This document shows, one piece after another, positions 52,962 through 64,000 of a stretch of 64,000 nt of DNA. The stretch comes from Agarophyton chilense. Its lineage: Eukaryota > Rhodophyta > Florideophyceae > Gracilariales > Gracilariaceae. Position numbers and translations under genes: made by a program. The stretch is from assembly GCA_030374765.1 (NCBI GenBank), contig JARGXX010000095.1:1-64000 (forward strand), written 5' to 3'. The notes under the pieces are model-generated. The model did no database searches and was not told the origin of the DNA. It saw only the letters and a list, made by a program, of their open reading frames with translations. Numbering within the stretch: the stretch's first letter is position 1; every line of letters begins with the position of its first letter.

Positions 52962-55641
52962 ATGCAGTTCAATAGATTCGGCAGTGGCCAACCAGAGTTA
53001 TCGTACTCGTGCTCCATACGTTCGGATTCATATAGGTCAGGAAGTGTGCCAATCATGAAAGCCCCAGAGGTGGAAACGTCAAATGACGTCAACGAAACTG
53101 AAATCTTTCCTTTACAAAACCAATCAGACGATAGGAAGGCCATGAAAAGCTTTCCAGAATACCGGCTCCTTGAGTTTATGGAGAATCATTCTTTCGTCGT
53201 GGCTTTTGCTTTGAAATATGGAAGAAATTCTGTTTCCGTGATGAATGATATGTTGCGTGATCAAGATGCCTCTTTTGCATCTTGGGACGGATTACGAAAG
53301 GCCTTAGTCCTTGAGTCATTCTTACAGTTTGATCTCCTGCCGTTTTGGTCAGAAGAGCATGAAGCGATACATACTACTGATCACGGAACCGAACGTTCCT
53401 GTCAACATAAGCGGTGTCTAGTGCATCCAGCACCTGCGTCGCAATACTGCTACATTACAATATGGGATCCTCTTCGCGCCCAAGTAATGAGTAATATGTG
53501 GGGTCCTGTGCTGTTTTGTTACTTTCAGAATGCGTTGGAAAGAAGCAAAAGTCAAGACCCGTCAAAGAAACACTTCGACGACTTTGTTTCTGGGAAGATT
53601 TTCCAAGAGGCAGTGGTAGAGCTTTGTGGTACGGATATGGTTAAGCACGACATTTTTCTATCTTTGTCGACTGATGGAGTATCTGCATTCAAAAACAGTG
53701 AGTATAGCTATGGGCCTGTCGTACTTTTGATTCTTAATCTGCCACCCTCCGAACGTTTGAAGGTTAGTAACATGCTTCCAGTGTCTGCAATACCTGGTCC
53801 AAACGCACCAGAGAATCTTGTATCTTTCTTGCGACCACTTTTAATGGAGTTAGAGGACTTGGCGAGAGGCAAAAACGTGAAAATGTGGGACGGTGTCGAG
53901 CGCGAAATACAGGTTCACCTTCTCTTCGTTCAAGGAGACCTGGCTGCGTTTACCAATTTGACGAACCTCCGTGGCTACAATGCTCTCGTACCTTGCAGGT
54001 TCTGCACGATCAAAGCTACCTTTGATACCAAACGAAATCATGTCTACTACCCCACTGAAGTTTTCCCAAACGACAGAGTAAAGCGAAAGAAAGAAAATGT
54101 GGCATCCAAGGTTATTGCCTACTCATGACCCAGAAAAGTTTCTTACGTCAATGAAAGACTTACAGAATCAGTCTGAGCACTTGAAAAAGCTCGAAATCAA
54201 TCTCCGATGGAAAGATATCGGGGTTCAATCTGCTTCTATCAGCCCTTTGATAGAGCGTATGCCGCTCATCTCTCCATTCAGAAGTTTCCCAATTGAAACT
54301 ATGCATGTTTTGTTTGAAAACATTGCCCTAGACGTGGTATCCATTTGGCTCGGTGAGAAGACAAAGGAACGCTCTCCGATGTTCGCCCTGCAAAACAAAA
54401 ACAATCTTAAAACACTGAATGAGAGGTTGCTCAACGCAGGGCGTTGTTTTGATGATCGATTCAGATGCCCAAGAGGTCTGGAAGACTGCAAGATGTGGAA
54501 AGAAACAGAATGGAAGGCATTTGTGATTCAACTGAGCCTCGTAGTCCTTGTCGGCATTCTTCCTTCGAATCTTTTGACGGGATGGAAGCTTTTCGTGGAT
54601 CTCTGCCAGATTCTTTCCAAGTGGATTTTGTCCCAAAAGGACGTAGCTAGGGTAGGGTCGCTTGCTCGCCGAAATTTCCACCACTTTGAGCAATCTCACT
54701 TCCAGTACAAACCAGGAAGACAACACCTCTGCAAATATGTACATCATCTTCTCCTGCACTTTGAGGAATCTGTCAGATCTTGTGGACCTCTTGCGCTAGT
54801 GTCACAATGGAGTATCGAGAACTTTGTTGGCTGTATAAATAGTAGCTGTAACTCTACGTACAGGTTTGCTTCGTCTGTCGTCGAGAACGTGAATCTGAAG
54901 GAGGCGGTGAAACTTTACTGTCATAGATATGGCCTTGAAATTCCTCTCCTTAAAGCTAATGTACGTCGAAGACAGAGTCTTATGCGAAAAAGTTCAGCTC
55001 CCGAAGTCGTAGGATTTACACTCTGTCACCCTCAGAAGTATTTCAAGTATTCTTCCATTTCAAAATCCATCAATCATAGCACCCAAGGGCTGTTACTGAG
55101 CTACTTTGAAAGAAGTGGAAAAGGTCTGGGGGACGCCGTAGCATCCCGAGCCACAATTACTTTGGAGATTGGGAGACATGACGGTGTTAAAGCATCGGAA
55201 CGACTTCTTGATGAAAAAGCAAATGACTAGTACGTCACCAGATACAGCTGCAGTTTTATGCGTCAGTTGCATGAGAGCACTAGATCCTCTTGCTTTTGTG
55301 CCGCACACTTTCAGGGATCCGAGGAAAACGAGGTCTTTGTGTACTACGGGAAATTTTTGCTTTTCTTTGAGCATGTGTTTTTAGGGGAGAACAATCTCCT
55401 TTGCCTGATTCAATGGGCAACAAAGAAATTGAAAAAGGGCAAGCAAGGACAGATATTTGCAAGAGGTTATCAAAGCGAAGGACAAGTGTTCCGTGGACTT
55501 TCGATAGAGGATGTATCTGCGTTGTCGAACCAGATATCGGTTTTAAAACAGATCGTGCAGAAAAAGAAGAGAAAGGAGAAACGAACCTACTTTGTTGATG
55601 CACTACCGAATTCTCATTACCTTACGAAACCAACAACATAA
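52962..55641 (+). pseudogene. Tnp2/CACTA-type transposase remnant
   Basis: First part 52962-54128 has the Tnp2 core: DIFLSLSTDGVSAF, YGPVVLLILNLPPSER, IPGPNAPENLVSFL with RPLLMELEDL, then a CRFC box and YYPTE. About 54090 the frame must move +1 into the ORF beginning at 54097 (HPRLLPTHDP, FPIETMHVLFENI), which continues through a DUF4218-like block (LLHFEESVRSCGPL). It stops at TAG 55228-55230. The same frame continues to 55641 with a plausible C-terminus (FVYYGKFLLFFEHVF). One frameshift plus one stop make an inactive DDE-type transposase most likely; introns that would repair either break are not evident. Family known from plants, fungi and algae. Element ends not found. Confidence 0.8.
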
Positions 55642-58600
55642 ACCTCTCTGTCAAATATTTATCTTCTCCAAGGACTTGGTCAGACCTATGATATCTACAA
55701 CTTTCGCGGGATGCACTTTCTTTTGAAACCTGGAAAATTTTTAGAATTCCTATCCAAAACTCCCTCGCGCTTCAATGGAAACACGAACCAAGAAGTTGAG
55801 CTTCTACGATTTCTTACACGTGCGCGTAGGCCACGAGCTGCCCTATTATCTTACTTCTCCCAGACTGCTGCTCTACCTTCTCTGGGGAGGCGCAGAAAAT
55901 CGTACTGCTGCACCCCCATATCCTTTGGCTACCCCTGGATCGATTCTTAGGTGAGATTTCAAGTATCAAGGTATATTTTCTTACATCACGGTCTGTTGAC
56001 TGAGAGCTAACTTTCTTCTTGTGGAGCTTCACATCTGTGCTATAATGTTCTTGTATCGTTGGAAATGCGATCTCAATGTGATTTGGAATCCATCTCCGCC
56101 ACAACTATCATGAATTCACGATCTCGTTGCAACGCCGAAGCGTTGAGCACTTTGCACGTCCAACTATGCATATCCAACGTTGTTATTGATGCATTTGTTT
56201 TGAACACCTCCTTTTCGCAACTACTTAGTTTCTCTCCGTGTGGTGGTATACAGAGATATATTCATTCCCTACAGTCTTTGGTATCTTTTTCAAAACATCT
56301 GAAGGCTGTAGACGGAACCAAGACCTAAAAGTTTACATCGACAGCTTTTTCAAACTTTTCATTCTGGGCTACTTTAATCTCGGCAAAAATTTCTTCAGTG
56401 GGAGTGTATGGTGCAAGGAATACCATTCTCGTACGACTATATTCACGATTCTGTGTCTGTGAGTTTCCTCTCGTTTAACAATTGCCGTGATCCCTCACGC
56501 CAACTTCCCGTTGATTCCGGTTCAGGTTGTCACCAGAGTTCGAATTATGAGCATTGGCTTTCATCTGCGTTCGATGAACCACCGTTGTGTTTCAAAGAGG
56601 TTGTGCGGAATGCTTTTGGAAGGTGAGTCTTGGTTTCATGAACTTTCTAGAATACATGTTGCATGCGATGCTGGTTTGTTAAACTCCTATTTCGTTTTTC
56701 TGCTGATCCTTCAGATCAGGGATACAGATACTGTTAAGCTATCCAGCTCTCTTATGTCTCCAGTGAGTCACGACCTTTTCAGTACGCCCTGCTCCGAGGG
56801 ATTCAGTTCTTCACCAAATCAATCTTTGACTTTCACCTCAGTTCATTCTGTCTACGGGTTCTTTGCTCTGATTTGATGCTAGTCTTCAACTCTACATTCT
56901 GTGTTTCCAGGTATTGTGTCATTGTTCGTGGGATGAATATGAACAGTATACTTCCCGATTTGTACAGGTATCCTTCTTCTTGTATAAGCTTGTTTCACAA
57001 AAGCACCAAAACATGTACTGCTGGCTAATGATCATCGTTTTTCTACCTCAGGTTTTCATTTCAATACATGCACTATGTTAGGACCGAGTACATCTGGGAA
57101 CTGTGCTCCACGGCAACCAATTTCGTTCTTACTTTTCTTTCGTAGCTCTCTCAAAAACTAATCGAAAGCTTTCCGTTGAATGAATACTGTGACACTGGAC
57201 ATGTATTTATTGCTTACCATATTCTGAAGCTCAAATACGTTCTCCGTCTTGTACTCTTATGGAAATCACTACATCGTTACACATTCCGCGCTACTCAGCC
57301 AACCTCTCGTACTGTATGGCCTGTGAGTTATATTATCAAGTTAGGCTTTGGTTCATTTCAGGTTTCGTTTTTTTTTTTGATTCAATATATTCCTCATCTC
57401 ATGATCAAATGAAACTGAGGTCAAATAGAGCTGTGTGGGTGGTGCGCAGAAGAAGGAAGTGGAGGCTGTCGCAGAAAATAATGGGCGCGACTACGGGTAC
57501 CTGTACAGATTCTTAGTCGAAGCGAGGTGTTCTGCATTCAATTGAGTGATTTGCAGAGCTGTTGTGAGCATTGATCTCGCCGGTCGCCGATCATGTCCTC
57601 GCTTCGGTCACGAGTACGACGCTGACGCGAGCACAACGCCAGAAGAAGTGTTGGGTGACACCGCCAAGGCCATGAGCGCCGTCAGCAGTAATCACAGGAT
57701 TGGGTCGTCGTGCAACATCTGGTGCCCGGTTCGCCACAGCTGCGCCACCTCGTCGCTACAAAAGGAGACTTCGTCACAACGCAAGTTGTTGCTGGCGCTT
57801 TATCGCCCGAAAGCCAGTTGCGGTTCGAAATGTTACAAACGCCCGTAGAAACTCTGGCCTTTTCTTGTGGGGCCCACGAATAGTTCTTGGGATTGCCATC
57901 GAGTCTTCTTTCCGTTTCTTGTTGCCAACTTTAATTCTGCTCATGAATGTGAATGTTCTTTCGATGGAAAACCACTCACGGTGCAACTTGACAAGAAGTT
58001 CTCTATGGTTTCAAAGTTTAATCTGGTTTCCACGTTGTACTATCCGTCATATGTCGTTCATCGCTCATGTCATCTCTCCGACCTCTTGAACTTCATGATC
58101 GTGAAAGACAAATGAACGTTCTCAGAAGTGCTCCGTGTTGATTTCGAGTGCTATTCTCTCTTGCTTTGACGCAGGAGCCTACGCCTGCAGATTTGGCTGA
58201 CCCCCTGCCACAAGTGCGCCGGAATCAGCTCTGTGATTACCAACATTATGAAGAACAATCGCAATTTTCACCGAGGGAGCTAACCAGGAGGGGCACTGTC
58301 TTCGAAGAAAGGGCAGGTTCAATGGAAGTCACCGAAGAAGAACTCCACAAGTGTTTCGAATTCAGTCTGAGAAACTAAAAGTCGCAAATTGACGTGCAGT
58401 AGAACCCACAACACTCAAAAGATGTAGACATCTGCTGTGACATGAAGGCGTCTGAGGCATTTGAGAATAGAGCGACGAGGAGCAAGTTGGCCATTGGTCT
58501 GAGCCCTGCGTTTGCAGCTCATGCAGATGAAACTGAGGATATATGCGCTCGGAAGAAGAAATGGAAGTGGACTTGAAACCCTGCCTTTCTCATGGAATGC

Positions 58601-60790
58601 CGTAGACCGCAAATGAAACCCAACACCTCTTTCACTAGAAAGGTTACGGAACATTGGCCGCGCAGCTCCACACATGAGTGCGACACGCCCTTCCAGCACG
58701 CTTCTCGTTTCAGTAGCGAAGCTGGTGTTGCGAAACCACGTTTGCAGCCAACCTAAGCGTAAAACCGCAACGCAGCGATGCATGCAAGGCAATGCCTGCC
58801 ATTATGACCAGTTTCCAACCACTCGTACTGGAAGACACCACGCGAGTCGAAAACGAGGCAGCCTCTGCTGTTACCGGCGACAGGGTGGTGAGGGGGGATG
58901 GCTTCGGCGAGAGGGCGGTGGTAGAGCCCCCCACGGGCGACAGGCGGCCCAGGCGATACGTGCTTGGCCAAAATCTACGGGGATCGGCAGTGGGGCCACG
59001 CAGACCCACGCTCATCGGCGATCTACCACTTGGGCATGCACCATGGCCTCTGCGGCTGCTGGTGAACGGGTTGAGCCCTTATTGTGTGGTGTTCAAGGAC
59101 AGGATGCTGCGGATGTGGTACGGGTGAAGCAGTGAATAACCTATCCGCCAGCACACAGGGTGGCAGGGGGATGGGTTCTCTCAAGTTCCGAAGATAGTTG
59201 TCGTGACGTATCGGGGTTGAAAAACGGAACAGCAGGGGTGTAAGACGGAACAGCGGGAGTGTGAGAATCTCGAAATCGTAAGGCGGAACGTCTGTGGATG
59301 AGCCCCTCTGCGGCCACACCTATGAAATGTGTTGCGTTGGACTGGGCGCGAATGGCGGCCCTCTGTCTTGGTCGCCAGACAGTAGCGTGCCAGTCTAGGA
59401 TGAGTGGTTAGTAAGGGCAGTGGGCGAGCCTCTCCGCGGTCAGTGTGCACACTGGTACACTGAGCTCATTAATGCAGTCCTCCTTTCTTCTTCGTTAAGT
59501 TTTCTATTCTTCTGCAGCGAATGTTGCGCAACTGCTTTTTGTTTTGTAATTAAATCTGCTGTATGTGCCTTGCAGAACGATGTAATGCTCATGTGAAGCT
59601 CGTTAGCTCCTTAGTTAAAGTCATAAGTCGTACAGCTTTCAATTCATATTCAATGTTGTGGAAATCGCTGGTCATTGTCTTGGGTGCATTTGAAAATCAT
59701 TTGGAAATTATTTGAACACTTTATCGGAAATCTAATTAAAACTATTTTACTGCATGAAGGCACTTTTATTACCATGCAGTTATGACTACTTGAAAAATTC
59801 AATTAAAAAATAAATTGAGCCGGTTTTGCCAGGGTTTTTTTTGCGTCAATACTGTTTGCCGGTATGCAACGAACGCTTTCCATGGAATCTGCTGAACTTT
59901 TTCGCATGTCATTCGTTAAGATGTGTCTTCTACTAGTCTTGGAATTATTGGAGGTGTTGGTTGTTCGGGCGTCTGAGATCGTTTCCTTTGTCAAACTTCA
60001 GCCTGCGATCCAAGCAAAACTTCAGTGGCTGAATTAGATACCGTTACCTCCTTGTATATTTGTCTGTGGTAGTCCACTGAACACTGCAGAGGTCTCGGTG
60101 CAGTGGGTATCCACAGAAATAACCGCGCCGAGCGGGTGTCGCCTTGCGAGTGACGGTTCTTAGATAAGAAGAGAGTGTGCGGAAAGCAGCCAGGTGTGCC
60201 TGAACAATGGCGATAATACGTGTATTCTCGAGGCGGATGTCAAGATGCGGCGGTGCGTAATGCACACGAGATCGGCTCGACAACCTTTGTGACAACACAA
60301 TTCGCCAGGTAACAGTAATGAAAACAACAAAGAAACAACACACACACACACACACACACAGAAAGCTGTAGAAAGAGAGCTGTAAATGCGCAACAGTAGA
60401 GGGTATCCTCGTAACAAGAGGTATAGCTCAGAACGGTTAAGAACTGATACTATAGGTGCCCTTTTGCGGTAAACTACATTAGGATTTTTAGGACTCACCA
60501 AGCTGGTGTTTTTGGGTTTGTTGGTTGTCGGTTGGCCTTCGCCGTCCTCACCTGGGCCTTGCACCCTTTATTATGCCAAGAAGCAAAGCAAGTACTGTGC
60601 AGTATGGCATACAAGTGGCGTGCTACTACATAATTATCTAAATAATACCAAGTATAGAATTTTGGTGATGGCACCTTACAGTGTACACTAAAAACAGTAC
60701 TTCTCAATTTAATTTCTCCAGTCAAAACCTTTCCATGAAGTAATTCTTCTCGACACTTCTCGTAATCGAGTTTAGCCCAAGCGATAGCTT
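55642..60790. other. Low-density region, no gene confidently identified
   Basis: Many short ORFs on both strands, none with a domain I recognise. GTGAGT- and GTAAGT-like donors and pyrimidine-AG acceptors near 56460-57360 hint that a spliced gene could lie on the + strand, but I cannot build a convincing model. 57560-57850 and 58680-59130 are GC-rich patches with overlapping ORFs on both strands. 59600-59820 is AT-rich. Confidence 0.4.
60338..60360. repeat. (CA)n microsatellite
   Basis: About 11-12 CA dinucleotides in an otherwise unremarkable stretch. Confidence 0.9.
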
Positions 60791-61034
60791 ATGAATGCCG
60801 TATCGCGACTTTGTAGTATTTCGAACGGTCGAACTCAGGTGCATCCAGAATGCTACATATCCCCCCCGTTAAGAGCGGAGCACCCGCGACGCATTGTATG
60901 TAAAAGCAATCCCAGCGCGCTTTTCGAACATTTCGATTCTTATTTTCGTATCACAACCATGTGTTTTCCCAATCCACCTTTCGATCATCTCGCTATTCCA
61001 TCCTTCAAACTTTTCTTGTATCTGACATCTCGTG

Positions 61035-62451
61035 ATGAGCAACCTTCCGTCTTACGTGGTCAATCCACCTACGTCCTATGAAGATCTCGACAACTCCCCG
61101 ATTCAGCAGACTTCTGCAACGCCCAGAGGTTCCGCTCCAATCACCCTAACTGCCCCTTTGCCGCAATCGGCTTCCAGTCCTGGTCCTGCATACCTTTCTT
61201 CCACAGCAGCTGTTCTGCAACCTGCGTCCTCCTCCGTACAGAGGTTCCCACATTACGCGGACTTCGTCGAACGAAAACCCCTGCAGCACTCTGCATTATA
61301 TGCGCGAGCGCCTTGGTTTTTCCCTGCGGCGGTCCGCGGCGAGGCTCTGATGAATCAGTAGGTGGTCGCCGGTCGCCTTCTCGATGGTATCCGATGGCAT
61401 CCCTTGTTTAAAACAGATTTGCTGAGCCATTGCACCCTTCCAAACAGTGCGAACAGTCGCTTCGGAAACGAGAGCTTGCTCGATGCGCGCGAACGATTCA
61501 CCCGTCTGGTGTACCAGCGACTACGTCGCATTATCGGCTCTGTGCCTCTCAATGAGGATGGGCAAGTCGATACCTGGTGTGCCAGAAACAATGGCGAGGC
61601 CTACTCGTATGTCGAGAACCTAGTGGCTTTGGATGTCCAAAAGTGGCGCGGTGTTCGTGGAGTATCCAACGTGGCCCTCTGTTCCGACAGTCCTCAATTA
61701 CGCGCGGACTTCCGCTATCTCTGCAAACGGGATAATCCGTATTGGGAATTCGCCAGGTGGGAACGCCGTACCAGATCTCGACTGGGATACTTGGTTCCAT
61801 ACCAGATGCTCGAAATATACCGAATTCGGTATATCTCGCGCGTCGGGCGCTAAGTGCCGATTCCTCGACACTGACATGAGATTGAGAGTCCTCGTGGCTG
61901 TCTTTGTGGAGCTCAATTCTTCAATCACCTACGCAGATTCCATACTGGCGAATGATTCGTTTTCCGGTGTTTGGGTAGTCATATACAGTGAATTCATCGC
62001 GAAGATGGCCGTGTTCATCCTTTGGGGTGTGTTCGGCTCATATCTTTTGCGGTGTATGAGCCCGATTGCTCGACAAATTGCAAGAGAACTCGATCTATCA
62101 ACCGTCCTGGGCTATCGTGGCAATCACTAAGAATTTTTGCACCTGATGAAAGTCATTGACCAGATTGACTGGACCCTTGTTCCTTCTAAACAGAAAGCTA
62201 GAGGACATCCTCGGCGCGACTATTCACCGGGAAGAACCGGTCCCGGCGGTGACTTTGTCTGGTACGACCCCTGGACTAACCAGCATATCGACGGCGATCA
62301 CGCCAAAGTTCTGCGGGAAACTCCGCCAGCAATGCCTCCAATTCAGCCGACTGGCTACATACACGAGCCAACTGCTCAAAATTCAGACGCACTCGTTGAC
62401 GAGATGCACGAAATCGATTACGAAGAAGAGCCAGAAGAGGTCATCCTCTAG
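61035..62451 (+). pseudogene. Chain of degraded ORFs, unknown product
   Basis: From ATG 61035 (GTGATGA context) the frame runs 108 codons to TAG at 61359-61361 and continues in the same frame to 61853. A second frame then runs to TAA at 62128-62130 and continues to 62451 (VWYDPWTNQHIDGDH, ending in an acidic DYEEEPEEVIL). The N-terminal part is Ser/Pro/Thr-rich and likely disordered. The second frame contains a hydrophobic segment (MAVFILWGVFGSYLL). The consistent run of plausible coding sequence broken by two stops and one frame change suggests one decayed or spliced gene. A retroelement gag-like origin is possible but unsupported. Confidence 0.4.
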
Positions 62452-62460
62452 GATCCCGCT

Positions 62461-63481
62461 TTAGGTGAGAACTACGGCATAGAGCCAGTGGTCCCTGCAG
62501 CGATGCAGAACGCTGTGCTTGGGCCTGTTTGACCCGCAGTGGCTTCCCACGATGCTGAGCTTGGCAATCTGAGGCAGTTCTTCGAAGACGCTGGGATTGC
62601 TCCCCACCTTGTTCAAGGAAATCAATAGCGGATGATGAATCTCTCGCACTCCTCGATGGGTATCAACTCGGATAACCCGAATCCCTAACTTCTTGCCTGA
62701 GCGCACTGTAACAAACAGATTACCGATACTCTTGAGATAACCAAAACAAAACACTTTGACCTTCTGCAACTTCTTTGCTTCTTCTTCTTTCTGCGAGGCC
62801 TCTCCTCTTCTGGCTTCACTTCCAACTTTTTGCAGACCTCCACTTCATTCTTCTTCTTCCTGGAGTTAGGGGTCAGATTCGATCAGGCTCTCCTGACGCA
62901 ACCAAACCGATGAGAGCGTTATCAATATTGTCTGGGACATCCAGTTTAGCACTTCGGCAGTACGCGAGCACGTGTGATCGTGGTAGATTGTGTATGGGCT
63001 CCCATGTATCGTCTTCGTGTTGATACCCGTACCAACACCTTTTAAACAGTAAACTGTTTTCCTTTGCATGCCATCCATGATCTAGAATGCGTTCGATGAT
63101 GTATTGCATCTCCTCAGTTGAAGACTCCTCCTTCGGGGTGACACTCCGGTCACCAGGTTCCGTAGCGTTCGCTGAAGCGTTCGGAATCATGTCATCTCGT
63201 ACTGTCGTCTCATCGACCTCCGGGGTTCTCAAAGCCAGTCGTCTGGTTTCCCTATATCTTTCCGGTCTGGGCGGTGCTTCCAACTTCCTTCTCGGTTGTT
63301 CCGAACCTTGCGGCGAAAATGCGACTTCAATGGCCATTGTACGCCTCAGGCTTGCCCCGTTGTGCTTCTTCTCTTCCGAATTTAAGGTATCCGGGTGTTC
63401 TGGGGGTCGCCAGAACAACTTTTCTCTGTGGTGCCAAAACACCAAGGTAAGAACGCCTATCGTCGTACTTTCACATTGCAT
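62461..63481 (-). CDS. Chromodomain protein, possibly HP1-like, frame-interrupted
   Basis: The first ORF (63481 down to 62873) has an N-terminal basic and acidic linker, then a clear chromodomain around residues 124-175 (YIIERILDHGW, LLFKRCWYGYQHEDDTWEP). Chromodomains bind methylated histone tails. Beyond its stop a Lys/Glu-rich hinge-like stretch appears in another frame. A third frame (62769 down to 62461) reads KVKVFCFGYLKSIGNLFVTV, VIRVDTHRG and HHPLLISL, which could be a chromo-shadow domain. The order chromodomain, basic hinge and shadow-like region is that of HP1. The breaks could be introns or decay. The 5' part before the chromodomain may also contain an intron. Alternative: the C-terminal chromodomain of a Ty3/Gypsy integrase, but no integrase is seen upstream. 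Confidence 0.6.
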
Positions 63482-64000
63482 GTCGCAGGTACAACACTAC
63501 GTCCCAATCTTTGCTCCCTTTATTCCCTTCTGCGATCTGTAGCAGATGCCTTCTTGACCCCTGCAGTTCTACTAAACTTCCTGTAGGACAACGCTTGGAG
63601 CGGAGACACCACGAAGATGTTCGGGATCTTCTTCTCTTGAGAGACACGCCTCAGGTGGAGGAGATGCGTCCCAGCGGAGCACAGAAACAGAGCCACACTG
63701 GAAAGGCACGACGTAGTCGGGTGTAAGACCGAGGCCAGTCCGGCGGGATATACCTAGAGTGTTTAGGTGAGCACGGCACAGTCCGGGGAGTGACCAATCC
63801 TAGACGGAGCGGTATCACGGCGATTGTCGGAAAAGAAGTGAGGAAACACTCGTATGAGGGGGACGAGCGGGGTGAGTGAGGCGGCCACTCACGAAAGCCA
63901 AAAAGGAGAACAAGAGGAAAACTGGGGCGAAACCCTATACAGGGGCGAGACTACGACAAGTGTCGGCGACTAAATATGAACCCACGGTGGTGGTAGCACT
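63482..64000. other. Right edge of window, no gene identified
   Basis: No supported gene. A short perfect stem, GTGAGTG (63872-63878) with CACTCAC (63886-63892), lies in a GC-rich stretch. ORFs here are short and without motifs; a gene continuing past the window cannot be excluded. Confidence 0.4.

Noticed and set aside
54078-54110. Short GT-AG intron to repair the transposase frame
   Set aside because: The only good GTAAAG...AG pair is 33 nt, which would not change frame and is implausibly short.

Overview
The window is a eukaryotic chromosome end read inward from the telomere. Evidence for this is a 2.1 kb telomeric tract of CCCCTAAA/CCCCTAAAA repeats at the left edge, families of subtelomeric repeats, long intronless genes with multidomain eukaryotic proteins, and old telomere tracts buried at about 22, 43 and 46 kb. 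A decayed isoamylase-type debranching enzyme gene near 50 kb points to a starch-metabolising lineage such as an alga, but the species cannot be named from the sequence.

Layout. 1-2133: terminal telomere. 2134-11420: 773-bp subtelomeric repeats, each with a perfect 33-bp inverted repeat. They are interrupted by a minus-strand gene (3852-7745) for a large AT-hook / ParB-like / 2-oxoglutarate-Fe(II) dioxygenase-like protein. 11860-15057: a fusion of a beta-class amino-DNA methyltransferase (DPPYN before FAGTGS) with a SET domain. 16027-21570: a telomere-linked RecQ-type helicase, with C2H2 fingers and a tyrosine-recombinase-like domain upstream of the helicase and a zinc knuckle downstream. 21571-23174: flank containing an old telomere tract. 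23175-34260: 13 apparently identical 840-bp tandem units plus a partial one.

34261-43123 is a head-to-tail array (unit 3232 bp) of an endonuclease-lacking Penelope-like retroelement. Each unit has a coiled-coil ORF1, an out-of-frame reverse transcriptase with no usable ATG (probable -1 frameshift) and a hammerhead ribozyme. The array's 3' end runs straight into telomeric repeats (43114-43190), in the orientation expected if the RNA was reverse-transcribed from the G-rich 3' overhang of a chromosome end. Those repeats cap a second, 5'-truncated copy of the helicase gene (43191-45531). The 43 kb position was therefore probably once a chromosome end, later buried under retroelements and then under a complete subtelomere.

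47658-64000 is different: AT-richer and gene-poor, with remnants of an isoamylase gene, a Tnp2/CACTA-type transposase, a charged protein gene with an internal stop, a degraded ORF chain and a minus-strand chromodomain (HP1-like) gene.

How the parts may work together (inference): the left 43 kb combines a predicted DNA methyltransferase/SET protein, a predicted oxidative demethylase-like protein, a helicase/recombinase-like protein and a telomere-attaching retroelement. It looks like a subtelomeric cassette for chromatin marking and chromosome-end maintenance, or a set of selfish elements that specialise in chromosome ends.
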